Below, piece after piece: positions 27,867-36,502 of a stretch of 64,000 nucleotides of DNA. The DNA is taken from assembly GCF_003148805.1 (NCBI RefSeq), contig NZ_QGGX01000009.1:1-64000 (forward strand), given 5' to 3'. The notes under the pieces were generated by a model. That model was not told the DNA's origin and did no database searches. It saw only the letters and a list, made by a program, of their open reading frames with translations. Each line of letters begins with the position of its first letter. Within the stretch, counting starts at the first letter, position 1. The stretch comes from Aminobacter sp. AP02 (GTDB lineage Bacteria; Pseudomonadota; Alphaproteobacteria; Rhizobiales; Rhizobiaceae). The position numbers and the translations under genes were made by a program.

Positions 27867-29015
27867 ATGTTGGCAAAGCGTCTGTTTCAATTTCTGTTGC
27901 TCGTGACGCTACTTGCAGGCTGCGGCGGGCCGCGCGCGGTCCTGGGTCTCGACACAACGGCGGACAGAACGGCCTCAGCTGCGGTCGTGCCGGTCTTTGT
28001 CGCGACAACGCGGGCACGATCGGACAATCTGTCCCTTCCCTATTCCGCCGAACGCTCTCAAACCCTCAACTTTGCCGAATTTGACATCGGAATCCCGCGA
28101 TATCACGTACCGGGAGACGTGGAAAAAACCGGTCGCATACCCGACCCGGCCCGCCACTTTACGGCGCTGACTTACCAGCCGATCGCAAACCGACAGAAGT
28201 TTGTCGCCCAACTCGACGCAGCGCTGCTGAAGCGTGCTCCGGAAGAGCGCGAAATCTTCATCTTCGTGCACGGCTACAACAACAATTTCGCCGACAGCGT
28301 CTTCCGTGCCGCACAGATCGCGCACGACTACAATGTCAGGGCGGTGACATTGCATTATGCCTGGCCTTCGGCTGGCTCGCTGCCGCTCTACGTTTATGAC
28401 CGCGACAGCACAGTTGTCGGCCGTGGCGGGCTTGCCGAGACGATCGAGATTGCCGCCCGGACCAAAGCCCGCAGGATTACCCTGGTTGGCCATTCCATGG
28501 GCGCTTATGTGGTGATGGAGGCGCTCCGCGAGATGGCGCAGACAGGGCGCGGCCAATACCTCAAGCGACTGAGCGGTGTCGTGCTCGCCGCTCCGGACAT
28601 CGACATCGACGCTTTCCAAAGCCAGGTCCGCGACATAGGCGAACTTCCTCGACCATTTGTCATCATCGTTTCGCGCCGTGACAGGGCCCTGAGTATTTCC
28701 AGGCGCATCGCTGGTGGACACCCACGCGTCGGCAGCGGCTCCGATATCGCCCTGCTGCGGGACAAGGACATCGTTGTTCTCGATGCGTCGGACCTGGACG
28801 GCGGCAACCATAGCGTGTTCGCGAGCTCGCCAACGTTGATAAGCCTTGTCGGCGATAGCGGCCTGATGCGCCACCTCATCGAAGGCGATCAGGCCAGTGC
28901 GACGGATACCATCCTTGCCGACGGCGGTTCGGCGATCGAAGGTGCGGCGGCCTTGGTCATCTACCTGCCGTCGCGCATCCTCGGCGGCGTGGCACTGGCG
29001 GGCCTCGCCCGATGA
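27867..29015 (+). CDS. DUF900-type alpha/beta-hydrolase lipoprotein
   Basis: From ATG 27867 (AAGG site) the product has 382 residues. The signal ends in lipobox LLAGC (Cys19), so it should be lipid-anchored in the envelope. An alpha/beta-hydrolase fold of the DUF900 group follows: VPVFVATTRARSD, IFIFVHGYNNNF (oxyanion region, about 131-142), the nucleophile elbow LVGHSMGAY with Ser210, and a candidate catalytic His in LDGGNHSVF. Cysteine replaces nothing in the triad, so it should be active as an esterase or related hydrolase; the substrate is unknown. It sits 46 bp before the antiporter operon on the same strand. The C-terminal 60 residues include a hydrophobic stretch (AALVIYLPSRILGGVALAGLA). 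Confidence 0.85.
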   Translation: MLAKRLFQFLLLVTLLAGCGGPRAVLGLDTTADRTASAAVVPVFVATTRARSDNLSLPYSAERSQTLNFAEFDIGIPRYHVPGDVEKTGRIPDPARHFTALTYQPIANRQKFVAQLDAALLKRAPEEREIFIFVHGYNNNFADSVFRAAQIAHDYNVRAVTLHYAWPSAGSLPLYVYDRDSTVVGRGGLAETIEIAARTKARRITLVGHSMGAYVVMEALREMAQTGRGQYLKRLSGVVLAAPDIDIDAFQSQVRDIGELPRPFVIIVSRRDRALSISRRIAGGHPRVGSGSDIALLRDKDIVVLDASDLDGGNHSVFASSPTLISLVGDSGLMRHLIEGDQASATDTILADGGSAIEGAAALVIYLPSRILGGVALAGLAR

Positions 29016-29061
29016 CATCACTTCGACCGCGCTGTTATCGTAGCAACCACAGGAGTGGCAG

Positions 29062-29598
29062 ATGACCGTGCCAACTGGCGGCAAGCGCGCACCAAGGGGG
29101 GGCCTTGGACTTCCCAAGGGCTTTCTCGGCTTGTGGCTGTTCCTGTTCATCCTGTGGCTGATCGTCAATTCATCCACCGCGCTTCCGATAGCTGCAACCG
29201 GTGCGGTCATTTCACTTGTCATCGCCTGGATCTTCGCGCGCCGCAGCAACGTCTGGCACATCGACCACTCGCCCCGCGGCGCATGGCACTTCCTCGCCTA
29301 TACCGCGACCTTCTTCACTGAACTGGTGAAGGCGAACATCAACATGCTGCGCTATGTCTACGCGCCCCGGATCGACATCCGACCCGGCATCGTCAAGGTC
29401 CATATCCGGCTGAAGTCGCCGATCGGGCGGCTGGCATTGGCCAACTCGATCGCGCTGACACCGGGCTCGCTGGTCATGGATGTGAGGGACGATGCCATGT
29501 TCATTCACTGGCTCGACGTCAAGACGACCGATCCGGACAAGGCTACCGAGATGATCGTAGGTCCGTTCGAGAAGCACCTGGAGGTGGTCTTTGGCTGA
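29062..29598 (+). CDS. mnhE: Monovalent cation/H+ antiporter subunit E (MrpE/MnhE)
   Basis: The 178-residue protein has two N-terminal membrane spans (GLWLFLFILWLIVNSSTAL and AATGAVISLVIAWIFA), a third near ATFFTELVKANINMLRYVY, and a soluble C-terminal domain with the MrpE mark NSIALTPGSLVMDV. It starts behind AGGAGTGG and overlaps the next gene by eight bases. It is the first gene of a seven-gene Mrp/Mbh-type cluster. In known Mrp complexes E is an accessory scaffold subunit. Confidence 0.92.
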   Translation: MTVPTGGKRAPRGGLGLPKGFLGLWLFLFILWLIVNSSTALPIAATGAVISLVIAWIFARRSNVWHIDHSPRGAWHFLAYTATFFTELVKANINMLRYVYAPRIDIRPGIVKVHIRLKSPIGRLALANSIALTPGSLVMDVRDDAMFIHWLDVKTTDPDKATEMIVGPFEKHLEVVFG

Positions 29599-29851
29599 GA
29601 CTATCCTCCAGATCGCCGGCGTTCTGATCTTCTTCAGCATCACGATGGGCGTGGTGCGCCTGGTCATTGGACCGACCATGATCGACCGGGTTGTCGCCAT
29701 CGACATGCTGACGGTCGTGTCGATCTCGCTGATCGCGCTTTACGCTCACATCTCCGGGCGTTTCGTTTATCTCGACGTCGCCCTGGTCTACGGCTTGCTG
29801 AGTTTTCTCGCCGTGCTTGCCATTGCCCGCTTTCTCGAAAAGGGGCCATGA
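29591..29851 (+). CDS. mnhF: Antiporter subunit F (MrpF/MnhF)
   Basis: An 86-residue protein with three membrane helices and the family segment VRLVIGPTMIDRVVAIDMLTV, which is diagnostic for MrpF. The start is a TTG at 29591 with GGAGGTGG placed inside the end of mnhE, so it is translationally coupled on both sides: it overlaps mnhE by eight bases and the next gene by four. MrpF binds close to the MrpA/MrpD ion path in Mrp structures. Confidence 0.92.
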   Translation: MAETILQIAGVLIFFSITMGVVRLVIGPTMIDRVVAIDMLTVVSISLIALYAHISGRFVYLDVALVYGLLSFLAVLAIARFLEKGP

Positions 29852-30099
29852 GCGCCATGCTTGAGCTCCTCGTCATCCTGGTCTGCGGTAGCATCCTGGT
29901 CAGCGGGATTCTCGCTGTATGCCTCGACAACCTCACGGCTGCGATGGTCAGCGCCGGACTTGCGAGCCTGTTTGCCGCGGTTTCCTACGTCCTGCTCGCC
30001 GCACCCGACGTCGCCATGGCCGAAGCAGCCATCGGGTCAGGCCTTGCGACGCTTATCTTCCTCTATGCGATCCGGCGCACCGGTGGCGGAAAGGGATGA
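29848..30099 (+). CDS. MbhD-like (DUF4040) antiporter subunit
   Basis: The 83-residue protein has three membrane spans and the DUF4040 pattern LAAPDVAMAEAAIGSGLATLIFLYAI. In canonical Mrp this module is the C-terminal part of MrpA or lies in group 2 MrpA-MrpB fusions; in archaeal Mbh/Mbx it is the separate MbhD subunit. Here it is an independent gene between F and G, which is the archaeal hydrogenase-like arrangement without any hydrogenase genes. The conserved acidic residues (APD, AEAA) that line the ion path are present. Confidence 0.85.
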   Translation: MSAMLELLVILVCGSILVSGILAVCLDNLTAAMVSAGLASLFAAVSYVLLAAPDVAMAEAAIGSGLATLIFLYAIRRTGGGKG

Positions 30100-30102
30100 C
30101 GA

Positions 30103-30444
30103 ATGGCTGAACTCATCGGCAGCATCGTCGTGCTCGTCGGCGCTTTCTTCCTGTTTTCCGCCGGCCTTGGCCTGTTGCGCATGCCCGACACCTTCACCCG
30201 CATCCAGGCAGGCACAAAGGCCTCGACGCTGGGCAACATCCTGGTTTTGGCGGGCCTCGGCATCTACCACCCCGAGTGGGCTCTCAAGCTCTTGATCATC
30301 GCCTATTTCGTGCTGATGACCAATCCGCTGTCATCGCACGCCCTGTCACGAGTTGCGCATGCGATCCGTACGCCAATGGCACCGTCGACGATGGCTGACG
30401 CCCTGCGCGACCAGGACGACCCCAAGGAGAACAAGCCTCGATGA
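30103..30444 (+). CDS. mnhG: Antiporter subunit G (MrpG/MnhG)
   Basis: A 113-residue protein with three membrane helices. The segment LGLLRMPDTFTRIQAGTKASTLG is the MrpG hallmark. It starts three bases after the MbhD-like gene and its stop overlaps the next ATG by four bases. The extra charged C-terminal tail (RDQDDPKENK) is short. It is a structural subunit of the complex. Confidence 0.93.
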   Translation: MAELIGSIVVLVGAFFLFSAGLGLLRMPDTFTRIQAGTKASTLGNILVLAGLGIYHPEWALKLLIIAYFVLMTNPLSSHALSRVAHAIRTPMAPSTMADALRDQDDPKENKPR

Positions 30445-31136
30445 AGCGCGCATTCACGCTGCTTGCCGTCCTGATGTTCGGCATCATCTTTGCCCGCATG
30501 GTGGGTGACTACAGCGAACGCCAAAGCGTTTCTGCGCTCGCCGAGCATTACCTGAGCGTCGTACCGCAAGAACTCGGCGCACCGAATGTCGTCACCGGCA
30601 TTCTCATCACCTTCCGCGGCTTCGATACGCTGGGCGAAGTCGCCGTTCTGTTCATGGTCGCCGCCAGTGTCGGCATACTGCTGGCGAGCCAGCCGGAGGC
30701 AAGGCAGCAGAAGGAATTGACGGAGCCCGAACCGCGCCGGCCCAGCGAGTTGGTGCAAAACGGCGCCGAGGTGATCTTGCCGCTGATTTTCCTGTTTGGC
30801 GCCTATGTGATCATGAACGGACATCTTTCGGCGGGCGGCGGATTTCAGGGAGGTGCTGTCGTTGCTTCAGCGGTCATGCTGCTAGTGCTCGCCAAGCCGT
30901 CATCGCAACTGCATCACGGCTTTCTCAGCATAACGGAATCGCTGGCTGGCGTGCTCTATGTCTCGATCGGCATTCTCGGGCTGATATTCGCCGCCGGTTT
31001 CCTGGACAGCCACATACTGCCAAAGGGCGATTTCGGCACCCTTTTCAGTGCAGGCGCGATCCCCCTGATATCAACGTTGCTCGGCATCAAGGTCGGCGCC
31101 GAACTTAGCGTCATCATCGACCGGTTCCGTAACTGA
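30441..31136 (+). CDS. MbhE-MnhB fusion antiporter subunit
   Basis: The 231-residue protein is longer than a normal MrpB (about 140). Residues 1 to about 95 resemble MbhE (APNVVTGILITFRGFDTLGEVAVLFMVAASVGIL), a module normally at the end of MrpA. A charged linker (QPEARQQKELTEPEPRRPS) follows, then a full MnhB domain (PLIFLFGAYVIMNGHLSAGGGFQGGAVVASAVML and LGIKVGAELSVIID). So the MrpA tail has been split between this fusion and the MbhD-like gene. The ATG overlaps mnhG by four bases; the gap to mnhC is 15 bp. Confidence 0.88.
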   Translation: MKRAFTLLAVLMFGIIFARMVGDYSERQSVSALAEHYLSVVPQELGAPNVVTGILITFRGFDTLGEVAVLFMVAASVGILLASQPEARQQKELTEPEPRRPSELVQNGAEVILPLIFLFGAYVIMNGHLSAGGGFQGGAVVASAVMLLVLAKPSSQLHHGFLSITESLAGVLYVSIGILGLIFAAGFLDSHILPKGDFGTLFSAGAIPLISTLLGIKVGAELSVIIDRFRN

Positions 31137-31151
31137 CGGCGAAGGAAAGCC

Positions 31152-31520
31152 ATGGGCCTGCCGGTTTCCCACATCCTCCTGGCGACAGGATTCCTGCTCG
31201 TGCTGATAGGCATGTGGGGCATGCTCAAACATCGCAATATCCTGCGCATTATCATCGGCTTCAGCCTGATCGATACCGGGCTGCATATCGTCATGGTGGC
31301 GACCGGCTACGTCACCGGCCATACCGCACCGATCATCGACAAAGCGCTTGGCATTGGGGATGCGACCTCGCGCGCCGTCGACCCCATACCCGCGGCACTC
31401 GTCGTCACCGCCATCGTCATCGGCTTTTCGGTGACTGCGGTCATGCTTGCTTTTGCAATCCGTGTCTATGACGCCAAGAAGAGCCTTTCGATCGACGCGC
31501 TGACGGAGTCGAAATGGTAG
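31152..31520 (+). CDS. mnhC: Antiporter subunit C (MrpC/MnhC, NuoK-like)
   Basis: The 122-residue protein has three membrane helices of NuoK type: LATGFLLVLIGMWGMLKHRN, IIIGFSLIDTGLHIVMVATG and the diagnostic PAALVVTAIVIGFSVTAVMLA. The first helices carry a conserved Gly/Met pattern, and the loop is charged. The stop overlaps the ATG of the large fused subunit by seven bases. MrpC/NuoK subunits sit next to the antiporter-like subunits and may carry protons. Confidence 0.92.
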   Translation: MGLPVSHILLATGFLLVLIGMWGMLKHRNILRIIIGFSLIDTGLHIVMVATGYVTGHTAPIIDKALGIGDATSRAVDPIPAALVVTAIVIGFSVTAVMLAFAIRVYDAKKSLSIDALTESKW

Positions 31521-34500
31521 AGGCCGTCCTCCAGCCGCTGAACATTTTCCTGCTTGGCCTCGGCGGCGGCTTTCTCATTCCGCTGCTCTACAAAATCGCC
31601 AAGCCATTGCCGGCCATCGCCTTCGTCGCGGCGCTGGTCGGTATCGCTGCGATCTCGGGCATCAATCTTTGGGCGCTTCACAACGGCCAGCCGACGATCG
31701 AGATACTGACGGCTGGCAGCACACCACCTTTCTCGATCAATCTGCGATTTGGTCTGTGGGAGGGCGTCTTCACCTTCAGCGTCAACGTCGCGGCCCTCCT
31801 GGGTGCTTGGCACCTATGGGGGCGCCTGCGCGACAGCTATGCGGCGCTGCTGCTTTATCTGATCCTGGTCATGGGCATCAACGGCATGGTGATGACCCGA
31901 GACCTGTTCAACCTGTTCGTGTTCCTGGAGATCGTCTCGATCGCCACCTACGGCTTGCTGGGCCTGGACCGCGGCGCGGCAGCGCTCGCGGCGAGCTTCA
32001 AGTACATCATGGCGACAGTGCTCGCCTCGACCTTCTTCCTGCTCGGTTCGGTGCTTCTCTATCACGTCACGGGAACGCTCAATATCGACGAGATGATCGC
32101 GCGGCGCGACCTCATCGCCGGGCCGATCGGCGTTACCGCGCTGCTTTTGGTTCTGTCGTGCCTGGTCATCGAGCTCAAGCCGTTCCCGGCGAATGGCTGG
32201 GGCCTCGACGTCTACGAGGCCGCCCCAAGCGGGGTATCAGCCCTAATATCGGGCGGTGTGTCGGCCGGCGTCTTCTTCGCCCTGCTCAAGCTGTTGCCGC
32301 TGTTCGAAAACCACCTCGGCATCATTGCGATTTCGGGCGGTGTAAGCTTCCTGTTTTCCAACCTCATCGGATTGAAGCAGACAAACGTCCAGCGAATGCT
32401 TGGCTACTCCTCCGTCGCGCAGATGGGGCTGTTGATGCTGGCGCTCGCACTGCTGGACAAACTTGGCGCCGAGGCATCGCTGCCGCTTGTTGTCGGTGGC
32501 TTGTTCGTCAATCATCTTTTCGCCAAGGCAGGCCTGTTCTGGCTCGCCGGCGCGGTCGGGCGAAGCGAGATATCCGCCTGGCCCGCAATCGCAGGACGCC
32601 CGCTTGTACTGCTGGTCATGGCCCTGCTTCTGGTCGCCATCTCCGGCCTGCCGCCCTTCCCCGGCTTCTGGGCCAAATGGGAACTGGTGATGCAACTCTC
32701 CAGGGGTCAACAATATGCCTGGATCCTCGTCATCCTGGCAGGGTCGCTGCTGGAAGCGGCCTACATGTTCAGCTGGTTCAAGCAAGCTACCCGCTCCGTG
32801 CCGAACCAGACGCCGGTACGGCCCGCTCTCCGCGCCCTGTTGCCGGCCACGATTTCGGTCGTCGTGCTAGCAGTCAGTGGCTACCTTGCCGCAAACATCG
32901 CGGGCGTGGCCTCGCTCTGGCTATTTGCGCCGCTGTGCATCGGCGGTCTGCTTTATGCGCTCGACTGGCTGCCCGGCCGGGTCAAATGCACGATGATGCT
33001 TCTTGCGGTCCTGTTCGTCGGCAATTGGATCATCGGCGACCTGCAGGGCCTAAACCGACTTTTTGCGGTCCTGCTATTGACGTGCGGACTGGTCGTGGCC
33101 TCCGCCGGCCTCTATCGCAACGACGCCCGTCCCGGCTATTTTCCGCTCATGGCCGTGCTGCTGCTGTCGATTGCCGCCTTATTGCGATCGTCAACGAGCC
33201 TGGAGTTCTTCTTCAGCTGGGAACTCATTACGCTCTCGTCTTATTTTCTAATAGCGCAGGGGCGAAACGCGCATCCCCATGCCCTGCCCTTCCTGTTGTT
33301 TTCGCTCGTTTCGGCATTCAGCCTGCTTGCCGGTTTCGCACTGGCGACAGCAGCCAACGGCACCACTGCCCTTGTCGCCTTCGGCAGCGCATCCGGTCCC
33401 GTGGCCGAGGCGGCATTCATCTTCCTGGCTCTCGGCTTTCTCATCAAGGCCGGCGCAATCGGCGCGCATGTCTGGCTGCCGGGCGCCTATGCGGAAGCCG
33501 ACGACGACCTGTCGGCGATGCTGTCGTCGGTTGTCAGCAAGGTGGCGATCTTCGGCCTGTTCATCGTCACCTACCTTGCCATCCGCTCGGAGACCGGGCT
33601 GGAACTCGCCCACGTCATGGGCTGGATCGGCCTGCTGACGACAGTGGCCGGGGCGGTGATGGCCTTTCAGCAGAACGACATGAAGCGCCTGCTCGCCTAT
33701 TCCAGCATGAGCCAGCTCGGTTACATCATCACGGCGATCGCGCTGATGAGCCATCTCGGCTGGGTGACGGCGCTCTACCTCGTTGCCAACCACCTGATGG
33801 TCAAGGGCATTCTGTTTCTTGCTGTCGCCGGGATCATCCTGCGGACCGGCACAAGGATGCTTGAAGCCAATGACCGGCTATGGCGGAAAATGCCACTCAC
33901 CTTCGCGACCGTCGTCATAGCCTTGATCTCGATGTCCGGCCTGCCGCCGCTCGCCGGCTTTGGCGGCAAATGGCTGTTGCTGAGTGCCATGGTCGAAAAG
34001 GGCTGGTATGGGCTCGCAGCAATCGGCGTGCTCGCCACATTCATTGGCTTTCTCTACATGTTTCGCCTGGCCCATGCCGTATTCTTCGGCCCCGCCAGGC
34101 CGGAGCGGACGACAATCCAGGAGGCGCCCCTCCAGTTGCTTTTGCCGCAATTGGTTCTGGTCTTGGCCATCCTTGCGCTGTCGTTCCTGCCAAAGCTCTT
34201 CATGGAGCCGGTTTCTCAGGCAATCGATCCCTATTTCGCCTCGACGCTGGTCTGGGAGGGCATGTCCCTCGAGACCATCTATGGCTACTGGAACCCGATG
34301 CCGGTATTGGCCGCCTCTACAGCTGCTGCGGCCTTGTTGTTCGCACTGGCTTGGCTGATCTACCGGCGTGCGCGCCATCACGGCACGTCGCTTGACCTTG
34401 GGCGATTTTACAATTTCTACCAGGCTGTTCTCGCCCCGGTAGTCCTGCCGGTGGCGGATGCGTTCTGGAACGGGGTGTCACGCCTTGTTATCGATGCCGC

Positions 34501-34594
34501 CGGCTCGGTGCGCAGGCTCTACACCGGCAATGGCCAGACCTATCTTCTCTATGTGCTCTATTATGTCGTCGCGATCTACGTCGCGGCGATCTGA
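31514..34594 (+). CDS. Tandem-fused antiporter-like subunit (two MrpD/NuoN-type domains)
   Basis: The 1026-residue protein is about twice the length of MrpD. Residues 1 to about 480 form one proton-conducting domain with the conserved Glu139 (DLFNLFVFLEI) and Lys222 (ELKPFPANGW), aligning in position with the essential Glu/Lys of MrpD. Residues about 490-1000 form a second with Glu570 (EFFFSWELI) and Lys645 (LGFLIKAGAIGAHVWLPGAYAEA). The C-terminus (RFYNFYQAVLAP to YTGNGQTYLLYVLYY) recalls MbhH/HyfB-type ends. Each half has about 14 membrane spans. It probably replaces both MrpA and MrpD in one chain; whether it moves sodium, potassium or only protons is not shown. Confidence 0.9.
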   Translation: MVEAVLQPLNIFLLGLGGGFLIPLLYKIAKPLPAIAFVAALVGIAAISGINLWALHNGQPTIEILTAGSTPPFSINLRFGLWEGVFTFSVNVAALLGAWHLWGRLRDSYAALLLYLILVMGINGMVMTRDLFNLFVFLEIVSIATYGLLGLDRGAAALAASFKYIMATVLASTFFLLGSVLLYHVTGTLNIDEMIARRDLIAGPIGVTALLLVLSCLVIELKPFPANGWGLDVYEAAPSGVSALISGGVSAGVFFALLKLLPLFENHLGIIAISGGVSFLFSNLIGLKQTNVQRMLGYSSVAQMGLLMLALALLDKLGAEASLPLVVGGLFVNHLFAKAGLFWLAGAVGRSEISAWPAIAGRPLVLLVMALLLVAISGLPPFPGFWAKWELVMQLSRGQQYAWILVILAGSLLEAAYMFSWFKQATRSVPNQTPVRPALRALLPATISVVVLAVSGYLAANIAGVASLWLFAPLCIGGLLYALDWLPGRVKCTMMLLAVLFVGNWIIGDLQGLNRLFAVLLLTCGLVVASAGLYRNDARPGYFPLMAVLLLSIAALLRSSTSLEFFFSWELITLSSYFLIAQGRNAHPHALPFLLFSLVSAFSLLAGFALATAANGTTALVAFGSASGPVAEAAFIFLALGFLIKAGAIGAHVWLPGAYAEADDDLSAMLSSVVSKVAIFGLFIVTYLAIRSETGLELAHVMGWIGLLTTVAGAVMAFQQNDMKRLLAYSSMSQLGYIITAIALMSHLGWVTALYLVANHLMVKGILFLAVAGIILRTGTRMLEANDRLWRKMPLTFATVVIALISMSGLPPLAGFGGKWLLLSAMVEKGWYGLAAIGVLATFIGFLYMFRLAHAVFFGPARPERTTIQEAPLQLLLPQLVLVLAILALSFLPKLFMEPVSQAIDPYFASTLVWEGMSLETIYGYWNPMPVLAASTAAAALLFALAWLIYRRARHHGTSLDLGRFYNFYQAVLAPVVLPVADAFWNGVSRLVIDAAGSVRRLYTGNGQTYLLYVLYYVVAIYVAAI

Positions 34595-34774
34595 TGGATG
34601 GCGCGCCACCGGTCACCTGCCCCGCCATTTGGCGTGTTCGTGCTTTCAATGGCAGCGCTAGGCCCGAATGATGATGGCGTCCAGTCGCTTCGGCGACAAC
34701 TACGCCCTTGCCGGCACCGCCGGCTTCTGGGTGAAGCGGTGTTGCCGACAAGAAAGGTTGCCGCTGAGCGATAC
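34595..34774. other. 180-bp convergent intergenic gap
   Basis: This lies between the fused antiporter subunit and the M14 peptidase, which converge here. I see no gene and no clear bidirectional terminator. Confidence 0.3.
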
Positions 34775-36502
34775 TCAGCCGATGGCAGAAATCTCCTGCA
34801 TTGCCTCATATGCCGAAAGCACGGTTTCCATCTGGGCGGTGTGTCCCGCGATGAAATCATCGCCATAGATGGTCTCGTCGGGATACTCCGTCACCAGCGT
34901 CAGCGGCGTGGTGTGGCGGTCGTCGACCGAACACAGGCAGGGGAAGCCGTTGATGATGCGGAATCCGGTTTCTCCGGCATGGACCTCGTAAAGCGCGATC
35001 TGGGCGTCATTGTAGGCAAGAAGTCCAGAGATCTTGCCCAGATGCGCGGTGACATGGTCAAGCATGCGTTCGGCGCGCGCTTCCCAGCCCGCGTGATAGC
35101 GCATGACCAGGAAAAAGCCCTTCGGCAGCGTCCACATGGCAAAGTTGCGCGGCACATAGCCTGACAAGGGCCGCGTCCACTCATGGCTCGGATAGCCGTG
35201 CAGGTTGACGTGCAGCTGAGCGTCGGTCAGGCGTTGGGCTTCGATGCGAATGGCTTTTTCGTGCAGCACACCGCCGGTGTTTTCCAGCGTGCGGTATTCG
35301 AGATCATCACCCATCGCCGTGTAGCGCGCGGCGTGATGCATGTGGCGCGGATTGTCGGCGCGCAACCTCTGATGCAGCGCATAGCCGTCCGGGTTTTCCA
35401 TCGGGCAAACGGTAAAATGCGCGTTCTGTCGCCGTGCCAGAACCTTGGCCGCGCGCATGGCTCCGACGATGCCGGTGTTTTCATTGGCGTGCTGGCCACC
35501 GCTGATGATGACAGGCGCGTCGTTTCCCTTGACATAGCGACCAAGTACAGGCCGGCCCGAACGGCTCGCGGCCTCGAACGGTTGGCCGCCAATGGCGTCG
35601 AGTTCGGTGACGACCTGCGCGAAGAATGGCGGCTTGGCCATCGTGTCGAGGGCAACAACGGGACCATCGGCGATCTCAGACGACAACGGCCGCACGCTGA
35701 CAGCGACAGCTGTTGCCTCGCCCTGGACAATCTCGGGCACGATCTGGCCGGGGCGCAGCCCACGGTCGCCGATTGGACGGCCGGATTTTTGCTGGAAAAC
35801 CTCAAGCAACGAGAAATAAAAGTCCTCGTGCAGTGCCTCGCGCAGGCTGAGGACTTCGTCGCCATGGGCCAGTGGCTCGTCGGTCGAAGGAAGTGTCGCT
35901 CGAATGTTCAGCTCTTCGAAATACGGCTCGACCGTTCCCCAGTCGTGCGACTGGATGGCTGAAACTGTCTCGGCAAACAGCCGTTCATAATCCGTCTCCA
36001 GACGTTCGCCGGGGCCCGCACCGATGATGACCCACCCGGTCGGCGACACGATGGTTTCGCCGACGAAATCGACATGCACGCGATTGGGGGCGAAAACACT
36101 ATGGCTTGCCGTGCTGCCGTCCGCGAGCGTGAGCGTCACACCATAGTGGAAGTCGTCGTCGGAGCGGGCCGCCAAAGATATCCTTATGTCCCCGGCCAGG
36201 GCGGCAAGCGGATAGGTTTCGAGGATGAAGCGGTTTTTGGGCGCCCGCTCATGGACGGGATAGGAGACCGCAATCTCAATCACGTCTGACAGGTCGACCT
36301 CTTCGAGGAAGTAGTGCAGCAGCGGCTTGTAGGCGGAGCGGATGCGGGCGTTGACACCGCTTTGCGCAAGCTTCTTTTCGGCAGCCACGCGGCTCGCGCG
36401 GTCGTCGAAGGTCCATACCTGCAGCGTCTGGTCCTCGCCTGCAGCGGTTTCCACGAGCTCATCCAGAGTGCGCCCGTAGGTCTTGTTGAAAATCGATGTC
36501 AT
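34775..36502 (-). CDS. M14 family zinc carboxypeptidase
   Basis: From ATG 36502 the protein has 575 residues. The N-terminal 300 residues form a mixed domain that I do not recognise as catalytic (LDELVETAAGEDQTLQVW). The M14 peptidase domain follows at about 305-560, with the zinc ligands in GGQHANENTG (His338, Glu341) and LHVNLHGYPSHEW (His435 or His440). A late Glu for catalysis may lie in LVTEYPDETI. There is no signal peptide, so it should act on peptides already imported. It overlaps dppC by four bases and is the last gene of the peptide-transport operon. Confidence 0.87.
   Translation of the reverse strand: MTSIFNKTYGRTLDELVETAAGEDQTLQVWTFDDRASRVAAEKKLAQSGVNARIRSAYKPLLHYFLEEVDLSDVIEIAVSYPVHERAPKNRFILETYPLAALAGDIRISLAARSDDDFHYGVTLTLADGSTASHSVFAPNRVHVDFVGETIVSPTGWVIIGAGPGERLETDYERLFAETVSAIQSHDWGTVEPYFEELNIRATLPSTDEPLAHGDEVLSLREALHEDFYFSLLEVFQQKSGRPIGDRGLRPGQIVPEIVQGEATAVAVSVRPLSSEIADGPVVALDTMAKPPFFAQVVTELDAIGGQPFEAASRSGRPVLGRYVKGNDAPVIISGGQHANENTGIVGAMRAAKVLARRQNAHFTVCPMENPDGYALHQRLRADNPRHMHHAARYTAMGDDLEYRTLENTGGVLHEKAIRIEAQRLTDAQLHVNLHGYPSHEWTRPLSGYVPRNFAMWTLPKGFFLVMRYHAGWEARAERMLDHVTAHLGKISGLLAYNDAQIALYEVHAGETGFRIINGFPCLCSVDDRHTTPLTLVTEYPDETIYGDDFIAGHTAQMETVLSAYEAMQEISAIG

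Noticed and set aside
31669-33864. 731-codon frame in another phase of the fused antiporter gene
   Set aside because: It is Arg/Pro-rich without membrane helices, and the overlapping frame is an unmistakable antiporter subunit.
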